Source of the DNA: Arthrobacter globiformis
Lineage (GTDB): Bacteria; Actinomycetota; Actinomycetes; Actinomycetales; Micrococcaceae
DNA length: 64,000 nt
Assembly: GCF_030817195.1 (NCBI RefSeq)
Contig: NZ_JAUSYZ010000001.1
Span: 3,224,001 to 3,288,000 of the forward strand
Direction: 5' to 3'
The stretch's first letter is position 1. Each line of letters opens with the position of its first letter. Shown piece by piece: positions 33,202 through 41,268 of this stretch. The translations under genes were made by a program, and so were the position numbers. Below the pieces are notes generated by a model, which saw only the letters and a program-made list of their open reading frames with translations, had not been told where the DNA came from and did no database searches.

Positions 33202-34716
33202 ATGTCCAACAACCCCAATGACGAGGTTGCTCAGTACGACGCTGACGGCGGCCATGCGCATGCCACCGAAAATCTTCTTCACGCCGAGGACAAGGGCTAC
33301 CACAAGAGCCTGAAGCCGCGGCAGATCCAGATGATCGCCATCGGCGGTGCGATCGGCACCGGCCTGTTCCTCGGCGCCGGCGGCCGGCTCAACGCCGCCG
33401 GCCCGTCCCTGGTCATCGCCTACGCCGTCTGCGGCTTCTTCGCCTTCCTGATCCTGCGCGCCCTCGGCGAACTGGTCCTGCACCGGCCCTCCTCGGGCTC
33501 GTTCGTCTCCTACGCCCGCGAATTCTTCGGCGAAAAGGCAGCCTTCGTCTCCGGCTGGTTCTACTGGATCAACTGGGCCACCACCACCATCGTGGACATC
33601 ACCGCCGCCGCCCTCTACATGAACTTCTTCGGCAACTACATCCCCTGGATGGCCGACGTCCCCCAGTGGGTCTGGGCCCTGACCGCCCTCATCGTCGTCC
33701 TGGGCCTGAACCTCGTCTCGGTCAAGGTCTTCGGCGAAATGGAATTCTGGTTCGCCATCATCAAAGTCGCCGCCCTCGTCGCGTTCCTGCTGATCGGCAC
33801 CTACTTCGTCATCTTCGGCACCCCGGTCCCCGGCCAGGAAACCGGCTTCAGCCTGATCACCGACAACGGCGGCATCTTCCCCAACGGCCTGCTGCCCATG
33901 ATCATCCTCATGCAGGGCGTCCTGTTCGCCTACGCCTCCATCGAACTCGTCGGCACCGCCGCCGGCGAAACCGAAAACCCGGAAAAGATCATGCCCAAGG
34001 CCATCAACTCCGTGGTCTTCCGCATCGCCGTGTTCTACGTCGGCTCCGTCATCCTGCTCGCCCTGCTCCTGCCCTTCACCTCCTACCAGAAGGGCGTCAG
34101 CCCCTTCGTGACGTTCTTCGGCTCCATCGGCATCCAGGGCGTGGACGTCATCATGAACCTCGTCGTCCTCACCGCCGCCCTGTCCTCCCTCAACGCCGGC
34201 CTCTACTCCACCGGCCGGATCCTGCGCTCCATGTCCGTCGCCGGCTCCGCCCCCAAGTTCGCCCAGCGCATGAACAAGGCCGGCGTCCCCTACGGCGGCA
34301 TCGCCATCACCGCCGGCGTCTCCCTGCTCGGCGTCCCGCTGAACTACCTCGTCCCGTCCCAGGCATTCGAGATCGTCCTGAACATCGCCTCCGTCGGCAT
34401 CATCGTCACCTGGGCCACCATCGTCCTGTGCCAGATCCAGCTCAAGCGCTGGGCCGACAAGGGCTGGCTCAAACGACCCTCGTTCCGGATGTTCGGCGCA
34501 CCCTACACCGGCTACCTCTCCCTGCTGTTCCTGGTCGGCGTGCTGGTCATGGTCTTCATCGACTCACCCCTGACCCTTCTGGTCACCCTCATCGCCATCG
34601 CCCTCATGGTCGCCGGCTGGTACGCCTGCCGCAAACGCATCCACGAAATCGCCGAAGCCCGCGAAGGCTTCACCGGCCTGTCCCCCGTCATCGCCAACCC
34701 GACCCCCATCAAATAA
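33202..34716 (+). CDS. Amino acid permease (AnsP-like APC transporter)
   Basis: 504-aa membrane transporter of the amino acid-polyamine-organocation family, with about 12 membrane helices from residue 40. The consensus amphipathic motif IGGAIGTGLFLGAG opens helix 1, and ASIELVGTAAGETENPEKIMPKAINSV is the diagnostic loop. The pattern is closest to asparagine/GABA permeases. Located 63 bp after glutaminase and preceded by GGTCGAAAGGATCACCC before ATG 33202, it may import glutamine, asparagine or another amino acid for the neighbouring enzymes. Third codon positions are almost all C, so the gene has a sharper codon bias than its neighbours. Confidence 0.9.
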   Translation: MSNNPNDEVAQYDADGGHAHATENLLHAEDKGYHKSLKPRQIQMIAIGGAIGTGLFLGAGGRLNAAGPSLVIAYAVCGFFAFLILRALGELVLHRPSSGSFVSYAREFFGEKAAFVSGWFYWINWATTTIVDITAAALYMNFFGNYIPWMADVPQWVWALTALIVVLGLNLVSVKVFGEMEFWFAIIKVAALVAFLLIGTYFVIFGTPVPGQETGFSLITDNGGIFPNGLLPMIILMQGVLFAYASIELVGTAAGETENPEKIMPKAINSVVFRIAVFYVGSVILLALLLPFTSYQKGVSPFVTFFGSIGIQGVDVIMNLVVLTAALSSLNAGLYSTGRILRSMSVAGSAPKFAQRMNKAGVPYGGIAITAGVSLLGVPLNYLVPSQAFEIVLNIASVGIIVTWATIVLCQIQLKRWADKGWLKRPSFRMFGAPYTGYLSLLFLVGVLVMVFIDSPLTLLVTLIAIALMVAGWYACRKRIHEIAEAREGFTGLSPVIANPTPIK

Positions 34717-34766
34717 AGATCCGCAGCTTTACACACACCCGCCCGCCGAATAGCCAAAGAAAGCAC

Positions 34767-36530
34767 ATGACAACAGAGTCTCAGTCCACCCTGACCGCCA
34801 CCGACAACCGCCCCGATCTTGACCGAGCCCAAGGACAGGAGTTCCGCCAGACTGGCCCCGAGAGCGTGCCTGCAGGACCGCGCCCGGTCCTGAAATCCGC
34901 CGGGCATGTGATCGTTGATTCGCTCGCGGCCCATGGCGTGGAGCGCACCTATGTGGTTCCCGGTGAAAGCTTCCTTGACGTCCTGGACGGCCTGCACAGC
35001 TCCGATATTGAAACCATCGTGTGCCGGCACGAGGGCGGGGCGGCGTACATGGCAGAGGCTGACGGCAAAATGAACCAGCGACCCGGGGTGGCGATGGTCA
35101 CCCGGGGCCCAGGTGCAGCCAACGCGCACGTGGGGCTGCACACGGCCTGGCAGGACTCGACGCCGATGCTGCTGTTCGTGGGTCTGATTCCGTTCGCGCA
35201 CCGGGACCGCGAGGCGTTCCAGGAGTTCGACATCAAAGCATGGTTCGATACCGGCGCCAAACGCGTCATGGTCCTTGACCACGCGGAGCGGGCATCCGAA
35301 ATTGTGGCTGAGGCCATGTTTGCCGCTATGAGCGGGCGGCCGGGGCCAGTGGTGGTGGGCCTGCCGGAGGACATCCTCCGGGACCTGATTGATCCGACGC
35401 TGCACCCGGCCATCCCGGTGGCGGGCGGCGGCATGAGCAGCAACGACGTCGAGGCACTGAAGGCTGCACTGGCTTCGTCCAACAAGCCGCTGTTCGTGAC
35501 GGGCGGCAACGACTGGACCCAGTCCGCAGCTGATCAGCTGACCGCCTGGCTGGAGCGGCACCAGATTCCCGCCGCCGCTGAATGGCGCACCCAGGGAACA
35601 GTCTCCTTTGACTCCCCGTCCTATGTGGGCCCCATCGGGTATGGCCGCCCGCGCCCCACCTACGACCTGCTGGAGGAAACCGACCTTCTCGTCTTTGTGG
35701 GCACTGTCCCGGGAGACGTGATTACGGACGGATTCGTCTGCCGGCAGGACTGGAGCAAGAAGAACTTCCTGGTCACCATCGACCCCGCACTGCGCGGCCG
35801 TTCGGGCCCCGTCTCGCGGCAGATCCTGGCGAAACCCGAGGCCTTCGTCCGCGACCTCGCCGGCATCGATCTGCAGGTGAAGGAGGAGTGGAAGGCGTGG
35901 ACAGGCCGGATGAGGGCGGAGCAGGAGTCGTTCGCCGCGCTTCCCTCGTCCATCCCCGTCCCCGGGCCGGCCAGGATGGACACCCTGATGGCACACCTGG
36001 TCCCCAAGCTGCCGGAGGATGCCCTGGTGACGTTCGGGGCGGGCGAGCACACTAACTGGGCGCACCGGTACTTCCCCACCCGCCGGTACGCCTCAATGAT
36101 CAGCGCCCGGAACGGCTCCATGGGCTATTCCATCCCTTCGGCCGTCGCGGCGTCACTTGCTGAACCGCGGCGCCGCGTGGTCACTGTTGCCGGCGACGGC
36201 GAGTTCCTTATGAACGGCCAGGAACTCGCCACAGCCGCCCAGTACGGTGCCACGCCGCTGGTCATCGTCGTGGACAACCAGGAGTACGGCACCATCCGCA
36301 CCCACCAGGAGCGGCACTATCCCGAACGCGTGTCCGGCACCCAGCTGAAGAATCCGCACTTCGGCATGATGGCCACCGCCTTTGGTGGCTTCGGCATTAC
36401 AGTTACCGAGGACAAGGACATTCCGGCCGCCTTGGATGCGGCGTTGGCCGCCATCGAGGAGGACGGTGTCTTCGCCCTCATCCACCTCGTGGTGGAACAG
36501 CGGGTCAAGGCCTACCAGGCCACCGCCTGA
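34767..36530 (+). CDS. Thiamine diphosphate-dependent enzyme (acetolactate synthase-like)
   Basis: 587-aa ThDP enzyme with the N-terminal PYR domain (ERTYVVPGESFLDVLDGL and catalytic Glu in CRHEGGAAYMAEADGK), the middle domain, and a C-terminal PP domain. The latter holds GDGEFLMNGQELATAAQYGATPLVIVVDNQEYG, the GDG...N motif for Mg-ThDP. It belongs to the broad IlvB/benzoylformate decarboxylase superfamily. ATG 34767 is 50 bp after the permease. An ilvB role is unlikely without ilvN beside it. The permease-glutaminase-PucR context suggests a 2-keto acid or related degradation step, but the true substrate is unknown. Confidence 0.82.
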   Translation: MTTESQSTLTATDNRPDLDRAQGQEFRQTGPESVPAGPRPVLKSAGHVIVDSLAAHGVERTYVVPGESFLDVLDGLHSSDIETIVCRHEGGAAYMAEADGKMNQRPGVAMVTRGPGAANAHVGLHTAWQDSTPMLLFVGLIPFAHRDREAFQEFDIKAWFDTGAKRVMVLDHAERASEIVAEAMFAAMSGRPGPVVVGLPEDILRDLIDPTLHPAIPVAGGGMSSNDVEALKAALASSNKPLFVTGGNDWTQSAADQLTAWLERHQIPAAAEWRTQGTVSFDSPSYVGPIGYGRPRPTYDLLEETDLLVFVGTVPGDVITDGFVCRQDWSKKNFLVTIDPALRGRSGPVSRQILAKPEAFVRDLAGIDLQVKEEWKAWTGRMRAEQESFAALPSSIPVPGPARMDTLMAHLVPKLPEDALVTFGAGEHTNWAHRYFPTRRYASMISARNGSMGYSIPSAVAASLAEPRRRVVTVAGDGEFLMNGQELATAAQYGATPLVIVVDNQEYGTIRTHQERHYPERVSGTQLKNPHFGMMATAFGGFGITVTEDKDIPAALDAALAAIEEDGVFALIHLVVEQRVKAYQATA

Positions 36531-36538
36531 CAGAAAAC

Positions 36539-36568
36539 GGACGACGGCGGGACCTCCCGCCGTCGTCC
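36539..36568. terminator. Terminator hairpin after ThDP enzyme
   Basis: 14-bp stem GGACGACGGCGGGA (36539-36552) and its complement (36555-36568) with a 2-nt spacer. It lies between convergent genes, the ThDP enzyme and GH16, and can act in both directions. Its stem base ACGACGGCGGG recurs in other hairpins of the window. Confidence 0.8.
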
Positions 36569-36591
36569 CCCGGAGAACTTTTCTGATCCGG

Positions 36592-37368
36592 CTACCGGTA
36601 GACGCGCACCCAGTCGACGATCATCTGGGTCTGATTGGTGACGGTTCCGTCCGGGAACCAGTCGAGCTGGAGCGTCTGATGCATGCCCACGGTCGGCAGG
36701 TGGGACGGATTCGTATCGATGTACCACGGGACGCCGTCGATATAGCCGGTGATTCCGGTCCGGGTCCACTCAACGGCGTAGTTGTGCCACTGGGTAAGGT
36801 CGATGGCCTTAGCCGCCCGCGTCTGATAGTTGGACCGCGTGCAGGCGTAATGCAGGCTGAACTTGATCACGTTGACGTTGCCCAGCGCCTCCGCATAGTC
36901 AACCTCGGCGCAGTTCGGCGAGTTGTTGTCATTGGGCCACAGCAGCACCACCGGGTGGTACTCCACATCCCGCACAGTGGTTCTCATCCTGGTTTCCCAG
37001 CGGCCGTACTTCTGCTGGGCGAACCTGGCGGACATCCCGCCGGTGGTGCCATTGGCGTCGCCGGTGATGAAGGCCGCCCCGTAAATAACCTTCAGCGCCT
37101 TCGGGCTGCGGATCCCGTTGCCGTTATGGCCCACGCTGTCATACACCTTCCACTTCAGCGGGTTGGGCGCTCCCAGATAGTTGAACTCGTCTCCGGCCAC
37201 CACCGGACCCCAGTTGCGCAGGACTGCGGCCTGCACGTTCGGCACGACAGTCGCTGCGAGTGCCCCGTCCATCGTTCCCACGGAGTAGTCTCCGTTCAGG
37301 TTAACTGCCGCAACATTCAACGTAACGGCAGCGATGATTGCCGTTGCCAGCCTTCTTCTCCACAGCAT
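36592..37368 (-). CDS. Secreted GH16-type glycoside hydrolase
   Basis: 258-aa extracellular glycosidase of family GH16, which cuts beta-1,3/1,4-glucans and related polymers. An N-terminal signal peptide (RRRLATAIIAAVTLNVAAV) is followed by the jelly-roll domain. The catalytic motif E-x-D-x-x-E is present as EVDYAE, with Glu155 nucleophile and Glu160 acid/base. Later QWHNYAVEWTRTGITGYIDGV and LQLDWFPDGT complete the usual order. ATG 37368 follows GAGGTGAGGTC. Which glucan it attacks is not clear from sequence. Confidence 0.88.
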   Translation of the reverse strand: MLWRRRLATAIIAAVTLNVAAVNLNGDYSVGTMDGALAATVVPNVQAAVLRNWGPVVAGDEFNYLGAPNPLKWKVYDSVGHNGNGIRSPKALKVIYGAAFITGDANGTTGGMSARFAQQKYGRWETRMRTTVRDVEYHPVVLLWPNDNNSPNCAEVDYAEALGNVNVIKFSLHYACTRSNYQTRAAKAIDLTQWHNYAVEWTRTGITGYIDGVPWYIDTNPSHLPTVGMHQTLQLDWFPDGTVTNQTQMIVDWVRVYR

Positions 37369-37495
37369 GACCTCACCTCGGTTTGCAGCCTTCGCAGCGC
37401 CCCGCCCAACGCATCCTGTTAATTACCCTGCCCACAGGGTACTGATACTTCTTGGAAAAACCTTGGGGTGCTGGGTGGGCCGGCTGTCCGGGGAA

Positions 37496-37969
37496 CTACC
37501 CGCCGTCGTAAGCCCGCCGGAGTTCGGCGATCTCCAGCTTCTGCATTCCCAGCATGGCCTGGACGGCACGCTGGGCGCCGGCCGGGTCAGGCCCGTTGAT
37601 CAGCTGGCTGAGAACTTTCGGCACTATCTGCCACGAAACACCGTACCTGTCCTTGAGCCAGCCGCACTGGCTTTCACTGCCGCCGTCCGTGAGGGAGTTC
37701 CAGTAGCGGTCAACCTCTTCCTGCGAGCCGCAGCCCACCACGAAGGACACCGCCTCACTGAAGGAGAACGCCGGTCCCCCGTTCAAGGCCTGGAAAGCCT
37801 GGCCCTCGATTTCAAATTCGACGGCGACGGCCTGGCCCGCCGGGCCGGGGCCGCCCTCACCGAAGCGTGAGACGCTGGTGATCGAGGCATTGTCGAAGAC
37901 GGACACGTAGTATTCGGCCGCTTCCTCCGCCTGGTTATCGAACCACAGGCAGGGTCTTATTTTCTGCAC
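37496..37969 (-). CDS. VOC family protein (PhnB-like)
   Basis: 157-aa protein of the VOC superfamily, PhnB/3-demethylubiquinone-methyltransferase-like branch. It starts MQKIRPCLWFDNQAEEAAEYYVSVF, with the typical FNGGPAFSFSEAVSFVVGCGSQEEVDRYWNSL and CGWLKDRYGVSWQIVP. The C-terminus LGMQKLEIAELRRAYDGG is also usual. The GTG start has GGAGGAG before it. The name demethylubiquinone methyltransferase is historic and not supported. Function unknown; a metal-dependent or binding role is possible. A second VOC gene follows upstream on the same strand. Confidence 0.87.
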   Translation of the reverse strand: MQKIRPCLWFDNQAEEAAEYYVSVFDNASITSVSRFGEGGPGPAGQAVAVEFEIEGQAFQALNGGPAFSFSEAVSFVVGCGSQEEVDRYWNSLTDGGSESQCGWLKDRYGVSWQIVPKVLSQLINGPDPAGAQRAVQAMLGMQKLEIAELRRAYDGG

Positions 37970-38014
37970 GCCGCTCTCCTCCTTCGCGGGGCCGGCCGGT
38001 TTGCTGACGTTTGC

Positions 38015-38398
38015 TTACGCGGGCGTACCGCCGTCGGACGTGTGGCTCACCAGACCGACGGTGTTTCCTTCACTGTCCCTGATGAACGCCATCCATTCAT
38101 CTGTACCCGCCGGGCCGAGCCGCGCATCATCGTGATGGAAAATCACGTGCGGCGCGCCGACCACCTCCACTCCCGCGGCCTCCAGTTCCGCTACGCGTGA
38201 CCGCACGTCCGGGACCTCAAGGTAGACCACCGACGACGGCGCTCCCCGCTCCAGCAGGAGCCGGACGCCGTCGAGATCGAAGAACAGCAGTCCCGGCGGC
38301 TCGAAGACCGCCGCCGGAGCGGTGCCCAGCAGGGCGGAGTAGAACTCCGCCGCCCGGTCAAGGTCCTCGGCATGCTGGGCAATCTGGATGAGCTTCAC
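38015..38398 (-). CDS. VOC family protein (glyoxalase-like)
   Basis: 127-aa VOC protein beginning MKLIQIAQHAEDLDRAAEFYSALLG, with the second module EVPDVRSRVAELEAAGVEVVGAPHVIFHHDDA and WMAFIRDSEGNTVGLV, close to methylmalonyl-CoA epimerase or glyoxalase forms. GTG 38398 is selected by GAAGGAGGCCT, which ends 1-2 bp before it; a longer reading from 38527 lacks support. The conserved His and Glu of the glyoxalase metal site are partly present (His-Asp pair, final Glu). The substrate is unknown. Its upstream side is divergent from the DUF3054 gene. Confidence 0.86.
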   Translation of the reverse strand: MKLIQIAQHAEDLDRAAEFYSALLGTAPAAVFEPPGLLFFDLDGVRLLLERGAPSSVVYLEVPDVRSRVAELEAAGVEVVGAPHVIFHHDDARLGPAGTDEWMAFIRDSEGNTVGLVSHTSDGGTPA

Positions 38399-38483
38399 CA
38401 GGCCTCCTTCAAGCCGCGCGCATTGGTTCTGCCTGACATCGTCACGGCATATTCCCGTCGGGGCAAGACCTGCCAAAAACGGA

Positions 38484-38489
38484 TAGGCT
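38484..38489 (+). promoter_or_regulatory. -10 box for leaderless DUF3054 gene
   Basis: TAGGCT ends 7 nt before ATG 38497, and no Shine-Dalgarno sequence precedes it. Confidence 0.55.
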
Positions 38490-38496
38490 CGGAAGC

Positions 38497-38907
38497 ATGC
38501 CTTCCACGACAGACCGTTCCGGAACACGGGCGGTTCCGGCCCTGACGGCCGCCGCAGCTGCGGCCGATTTCATCCTCATCCTGACCTTCGCCGCCATCGG
38601 CCGCGATGCCCATGCGCGGGGTGAATCAGTGACGGGAATCCTGGCCACGGCCTGGCCATTCCTGGCCGGCGCAGCCGTCGCCTGGCTGCTGCTGCGGGTC
38701 TGGCGGCGGCCCCTGGCGCTGTGGCCGGCCGGGGTGGCTGTCTGGCTCGGCAGTGTGGCCATCGGAATGGCGCTGCGCGCGCTCACGGGACAAACCGTGG
38801 TGCTGCCGTTTGTGATCGTGGCCCTGCTGAGCCTAGCGGTTTTCCTCCTCGGCTACCGCCTCATCGTCGCCGTAGTCCTCCGCCTGCGCGGACGCCGCCG
38901 CGCCTGA
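38497..38907 (+). CDS. DUF3054 membrane protein
   Basis: 136-aa integral membrane protein with four hydrophobic segments (about residues 17-34, 48-68, 73-92 and 101-123) and a short Arg-rich C-terminus. It matches DUF3054, a family of actinobacterial proteins without known function. Key features are AADFILILTFAAIGRDAHARG, WPFLAGAAVAWLLLRVWRRP and ALTGQTVVLPFVIVALLSLAVFLLGYR. Predicted leaderless start. No operon partner with a clear role; the Lrp-like gene follows after 50 bp. Confidence 0.87.
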   Translation: MPSTTDRSGTRAVPALTAAAAAADFILILTFAAIGRDAHARGESVTGILATAWPFLAGAAVAWLLLRVWRRPLALWPAGVAVWLGSVAIGMALRALTGQTVVLPFVIVALLSLAVFLLGYRLIVAVVLRLRGRRRA

Positions 38908-38958
38908 GTCCATGTACTAGGCTGGCAGCACAGCTCAACAGATCCGGAAGGGTTCACA

Positions 38959-39240
38959 GTGATCACCGCATTCGTCCTGATCAAGACAGACGCCTCGCGC
39001 ATTCCCGAGACGGCCGAGGAAATATCCGCCATGGAGGGCATCAGCGAGGTCTACTCCGTGACAGGGGAATGGGACCTGATCGCCGTTGCACGCGTGGCCC
39101 AGCACGAAGACCTCGCAGATGTCATCGCCGACAAGCTGTCCAAGGTGCCCGCCGTCGTGCACACCACCACCCATATTGCCTTCCGTGCCTACTCGCAGCA
39201 CGACCTCGATGCCGCCTTCGCGCTGGGGTTCGAGGAATAG
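38959..39240 (+). CDS. Lrp/AsnC ligand-binding (RAM) domain protein
   Basis: 93-aa stand-alone ligand-binding domain of the Lrp/AsnC family without a DNA-binding helix-turn-helix. MITAFVLIKTDASRIPETAEEISAMEGISEVYSVTGEWDLIAVARV is the core alpha/beta fold, and VHTTTHIAFRAYSQHDLDAAFALG ends it. Such small RAM-domain proteins are common next to respiratory or tryptophan genes in Actinobacteria and may sense amino acids. The start is GTG 38959. It is followed by a long terminator hairpin shared with trpD. Confidence 0.87.
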   Translation: MITAFVLIKTDASRIPETAEEISAMEGISEVYSVTGEWDLIAVARVAQHEDLADVIADKLSKVPAVVHTTTHIAFRAYSQHDLDAAFALGFEE

Positions 39241-39260
39241 CAGCCCATATTTCGCTGTCT

Positions 39261-39308
39261 AACGACGGAGGGGCCAGGCACCTGCAGGTGCCTGGCCCCT
39301 CCGTCGTT
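39261..39308. terminator. Bidirectional terminator hairpin
   Basis: Perfect 48-bp inverted repeat, 24-nt arms and no spacer. It begins AACGACGGAGGGGCCAGG and sits between the convergent Lrp-like and trpD genes. Confidence 0.88.
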
Positions 39309-39334
39309 GGCTGCCTTAGGGCTTGTTCGGTACC

Positions 39335-40393
39335 TTATGCCTGCGAGAGGCTGACCCACTTCTCAAGGACGGCAGCGGCTGCGCCTGAGCCGATGGACTC
39401 CGCGGCCCGGTCCAGGGCAAGCTTCATGCGGTCCGTGAGCGGACCGTCGGCCTGCAGGTCGTACGCCACCAGGCCCGCCGCGGCGTTCAGCAGGACCGCG
39501 TCCCTCACCGGGCCCGTTTCTCCGGCCAGGACATTGCGGACGACGGCGGCATTCGCCTGTGCGTCCCCGCCGCGAAGCTGCTCCACGGTCGCCTGACGGA
39601 TCCCCAGGTCCTGGGGCGAGAAAGTCTGTTCGGTCACTTCGCCGCCGCGGATCTCCCATACTGTTGACGGTCCGGTGGTGGTCAGTTCGTCCAGGCCGTC
39701 GCTTCCCCGGAACACCAGGCCGCGGCTGCCGCGGCGCGCCAGGACGCCTGCCACCAGCGGCGCCATGCGGGCATTCGCCACACCTACTGCGGAGGCCTGC
39801 ACCCGGGCGGGGTTGGTGAGGGGGCCCAGGAAGTTGAAGGCTGTGGGGATCGCGAGTTCACGCCTGGGAACCGCGGTGTGCCGGAAGGACGGGTGGAAGA
39901 CCTGGGCGAAGCAGAAGGTGATGCCAGCTTCCTCGGCGTTCCGTGCGACGTCCGCTATGGGAAGGTCGAGCCGCACCCCCAGCGCTTCCAGGACGTCCGC
40001 CGATCCCGACGACGACGACGCCGCCCGGTTGCCGTGCTTAACCACCTTTGCGCCCGCGCCGGCACAGACCAGCGCCGCCATGGTGGAGATGTTCACAGTG
40101 TTGAGTTGGTCACCACCGGTGCCCACGATGTCCAGCTTTTCACCGGAGATGGAGATCGGATTGGCATGGGACACCATGGCGTCAACGAGGCCGGCGATCT
40201 CCTCCACGGTCTCGCCCTTGGCGCGTAACGCCACGAGGAAACCGGCGATCTGGACGGGCGTTGCGGCCCCCGACATGATGGTGTCCATGGCCCAGGACGT
40301 ACTGTCCGCACTCAGGTGTTCGCCGTTCAACAGTGCCGAGATGAGGCGCGGCCAGGTGTTGCCTGCCGCCGGTGCCGATACCTGTGAAGTCAC
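39335..40393 (-). CDS. trpD: Anthranilate phosphoribosyltransferase
   Basis: Second step of tryptophan synthesis: transfers phosphoribosyl from PRPP to anthranilate. 352 aa. Family motifs are DIVGTGGDQLNTVNISTMAA (about residues 85-105), KHGNRAASSSSGSADVLE and FAQVFHPSFRHTAVPRRELAIPTAFNFLGPLTNPA. The GTG start at 40393 is preceded by TAGCAT (40405-40400) with 6 nt between, so a leaderless transcript is predicted. It is divergent from ctaE, an arrangement often seen in Actinobacteria. No other trp gene is in the window. Confidence 0.95.
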   Translation of the reverse strand: MTSQVSAPAAGNTWPRLISALLNGEHLSADSTSWAMDTIMSGAATPVQIAGFLVALRAKGETVEEIAGLVDAMVSHANPISISGEKLDIVGTGGDQLNTVNISTMAALVCAGAGAKVVKHGNRAASSSSGSADVLEALGVRLDLPIADVARNAEEAGITFCFAQVFHPSFRHTAVPRRELAIPTAFNFLGPLTNPARVQASAVGVANARMAPLVAGVLARRGSRGLVFRGSDGLDELTTTGPSTVWEIRGGEVTEQTFSPQDLGIRQATVEQLRGGDAQANAAVVRNVLAGETGPVRDAVLLNAAAGLVAYDLQADGPLTDRMKLALDRAAESIGSGAAAAVLEKWVSLSQA

Positions 40394-40399
40394 CTCCTG

Positions 40400-40535
40400 A
40401 TGCTATCGAGGTGCCCGTCGCAAAGACCAATATGAACGTCCCCGGGAACTTTTCAGCGCGATTTCGCGTCTTTGTAGAAAAAGTCTCCGCAAAAGGCGGT
40501 TTGCGTTGGGCAAGCCGAAGTTTTACAGACATAAT
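40400..40535. promoter_or_regulatory. Divergent leaderless promoters (trpD / ctaE)
   Basis: Minus-strand -10 TAGCAT (40405-40400) ends 6 nt before trpD GTG 40393. Plus-strand -10 CATAAT (40530-40535), with TTGGGC (40506-40511) 18 bp upstream as a possible -35, ends 6 nt before ctaE GTG 40542. Both starts lack Shine-Dalgarno sites. Confidence 0.65.
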
Positions 40536-40541
40536 GTCTAT

Positions 40542-41180
40542 GTGACATCTGCGACCCATGCCCCCAGTACCCCTGCGCACCCCACGCTGAACCGCCCGAA
40601 CATGGTCTCCGTCGGGACCGTCGTCTGGCTCTCCAGCGAGTTGATGTTCTTCGCCGGTCTCTTCGCCATGTACTTCACACTCCGGTCCACTTCCGGGCAG
40701 ATGTGGGCGGAAGAGACGGCCAAGCTCAACTTCCCCTTTGCGCTTGTTAACACGATCGTCCTCGTGGCAAGTTCCTTCACTTGCCAGATGGGCGTATTCG
40801 CCGCCGAAAGGCTCCAGCCGCGACGCAGCGGCAGGCCGCTCCAGTTCACCCGCTGGGGCATGAACGAATGGTTCACCCTGACCTTCCTCATGGGCGCATT
40901 CTTCGTTGCCGGCCAGACCACGGAATACGCCATGCTGGTCTCCGAGCACGTGTCGCTGTCCTCCAACGCCTACGGCTCCGCCTTCTACATGACCACCGGC
41001 TTCCACGGCCTGCACGTCATCGGCGGCCTGGTCGCGTTCCTGCTCATCATGGGCCGCTCCTTCGCCGCCAAGAAGTTCGGTCACTTCGAGGCGACCTCGG
41101 CCATTGTCACCTCTTACTATTGGCACTTCGTGGACGTCGTGTGGATCGGCCTCTTCCTGGTCATCTACGTCCTCCAGTAG
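40542..41180 (+). CDS. ctaE: Cytochrome c oxidase subunit III
   Basis: Membrane subunit of the aa3 oxidase, 212 aa, five predicted helices. Recognisable stretches are VGTVVWLSSELMFFAGLFAMYFTLRS, PLQFTRWGMNEWFTLTFLMGAFFVAGQTTEY and FYMTTGFHGLHVIGGLVAFLLIMGRS, then SYYWHFVDVVWIGLFLVIYVLQ. GTG 40542 (MTSATHAPSTPAHP) is chosen from the -10 spacing and homologue length. It opens the ctaE-qcrC-qcrA-qcrB operon, which builds the actinobacterial bc1-aa3 supercomplex. The other oxidase subunits, ctaC, ctaD and ctaF, are 6-8 kb away on the minus strand. Confidence 0.95.
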   Translation: MTSATHAPSTPAHPTLNRPNMVSVGTVVWLSSELMFFAGLFAMYFTLRSTSGQMWAEETAKLNFPFALVNTIVLVASSFTCQMGVFAAERLQPRRSGRPLQFTRWGMNEWFTLTFLMGAFFVAGQTTEYAMLVSEHVSLSSNAYGSAFYMTTGFHGLHVIGGLVAFLLIMGRSFAAKKFGHFEATSAIVTSYYWHFVDVVWIGLFLVIYVLQ

Positions 41181-41268
41181 TCCAGACTTTTCTCCCTCTT
41201 CTCCAAGAGAACGAATTTCAAGAAGCGGCTCACGGAGCCGACGCACGATCGAATAAAGGAACCACCAC

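Noticed and set aside
33666..36530. 954-codon frame spanning the permease in another phase and the ThDP enzyme
   Set aside because: The first 367 codons are an Arg/His/Pro-rich shadow of the permease caused by its codon bias; the real ThDP gene starts at ATG 34767 with a normal N-terminus.
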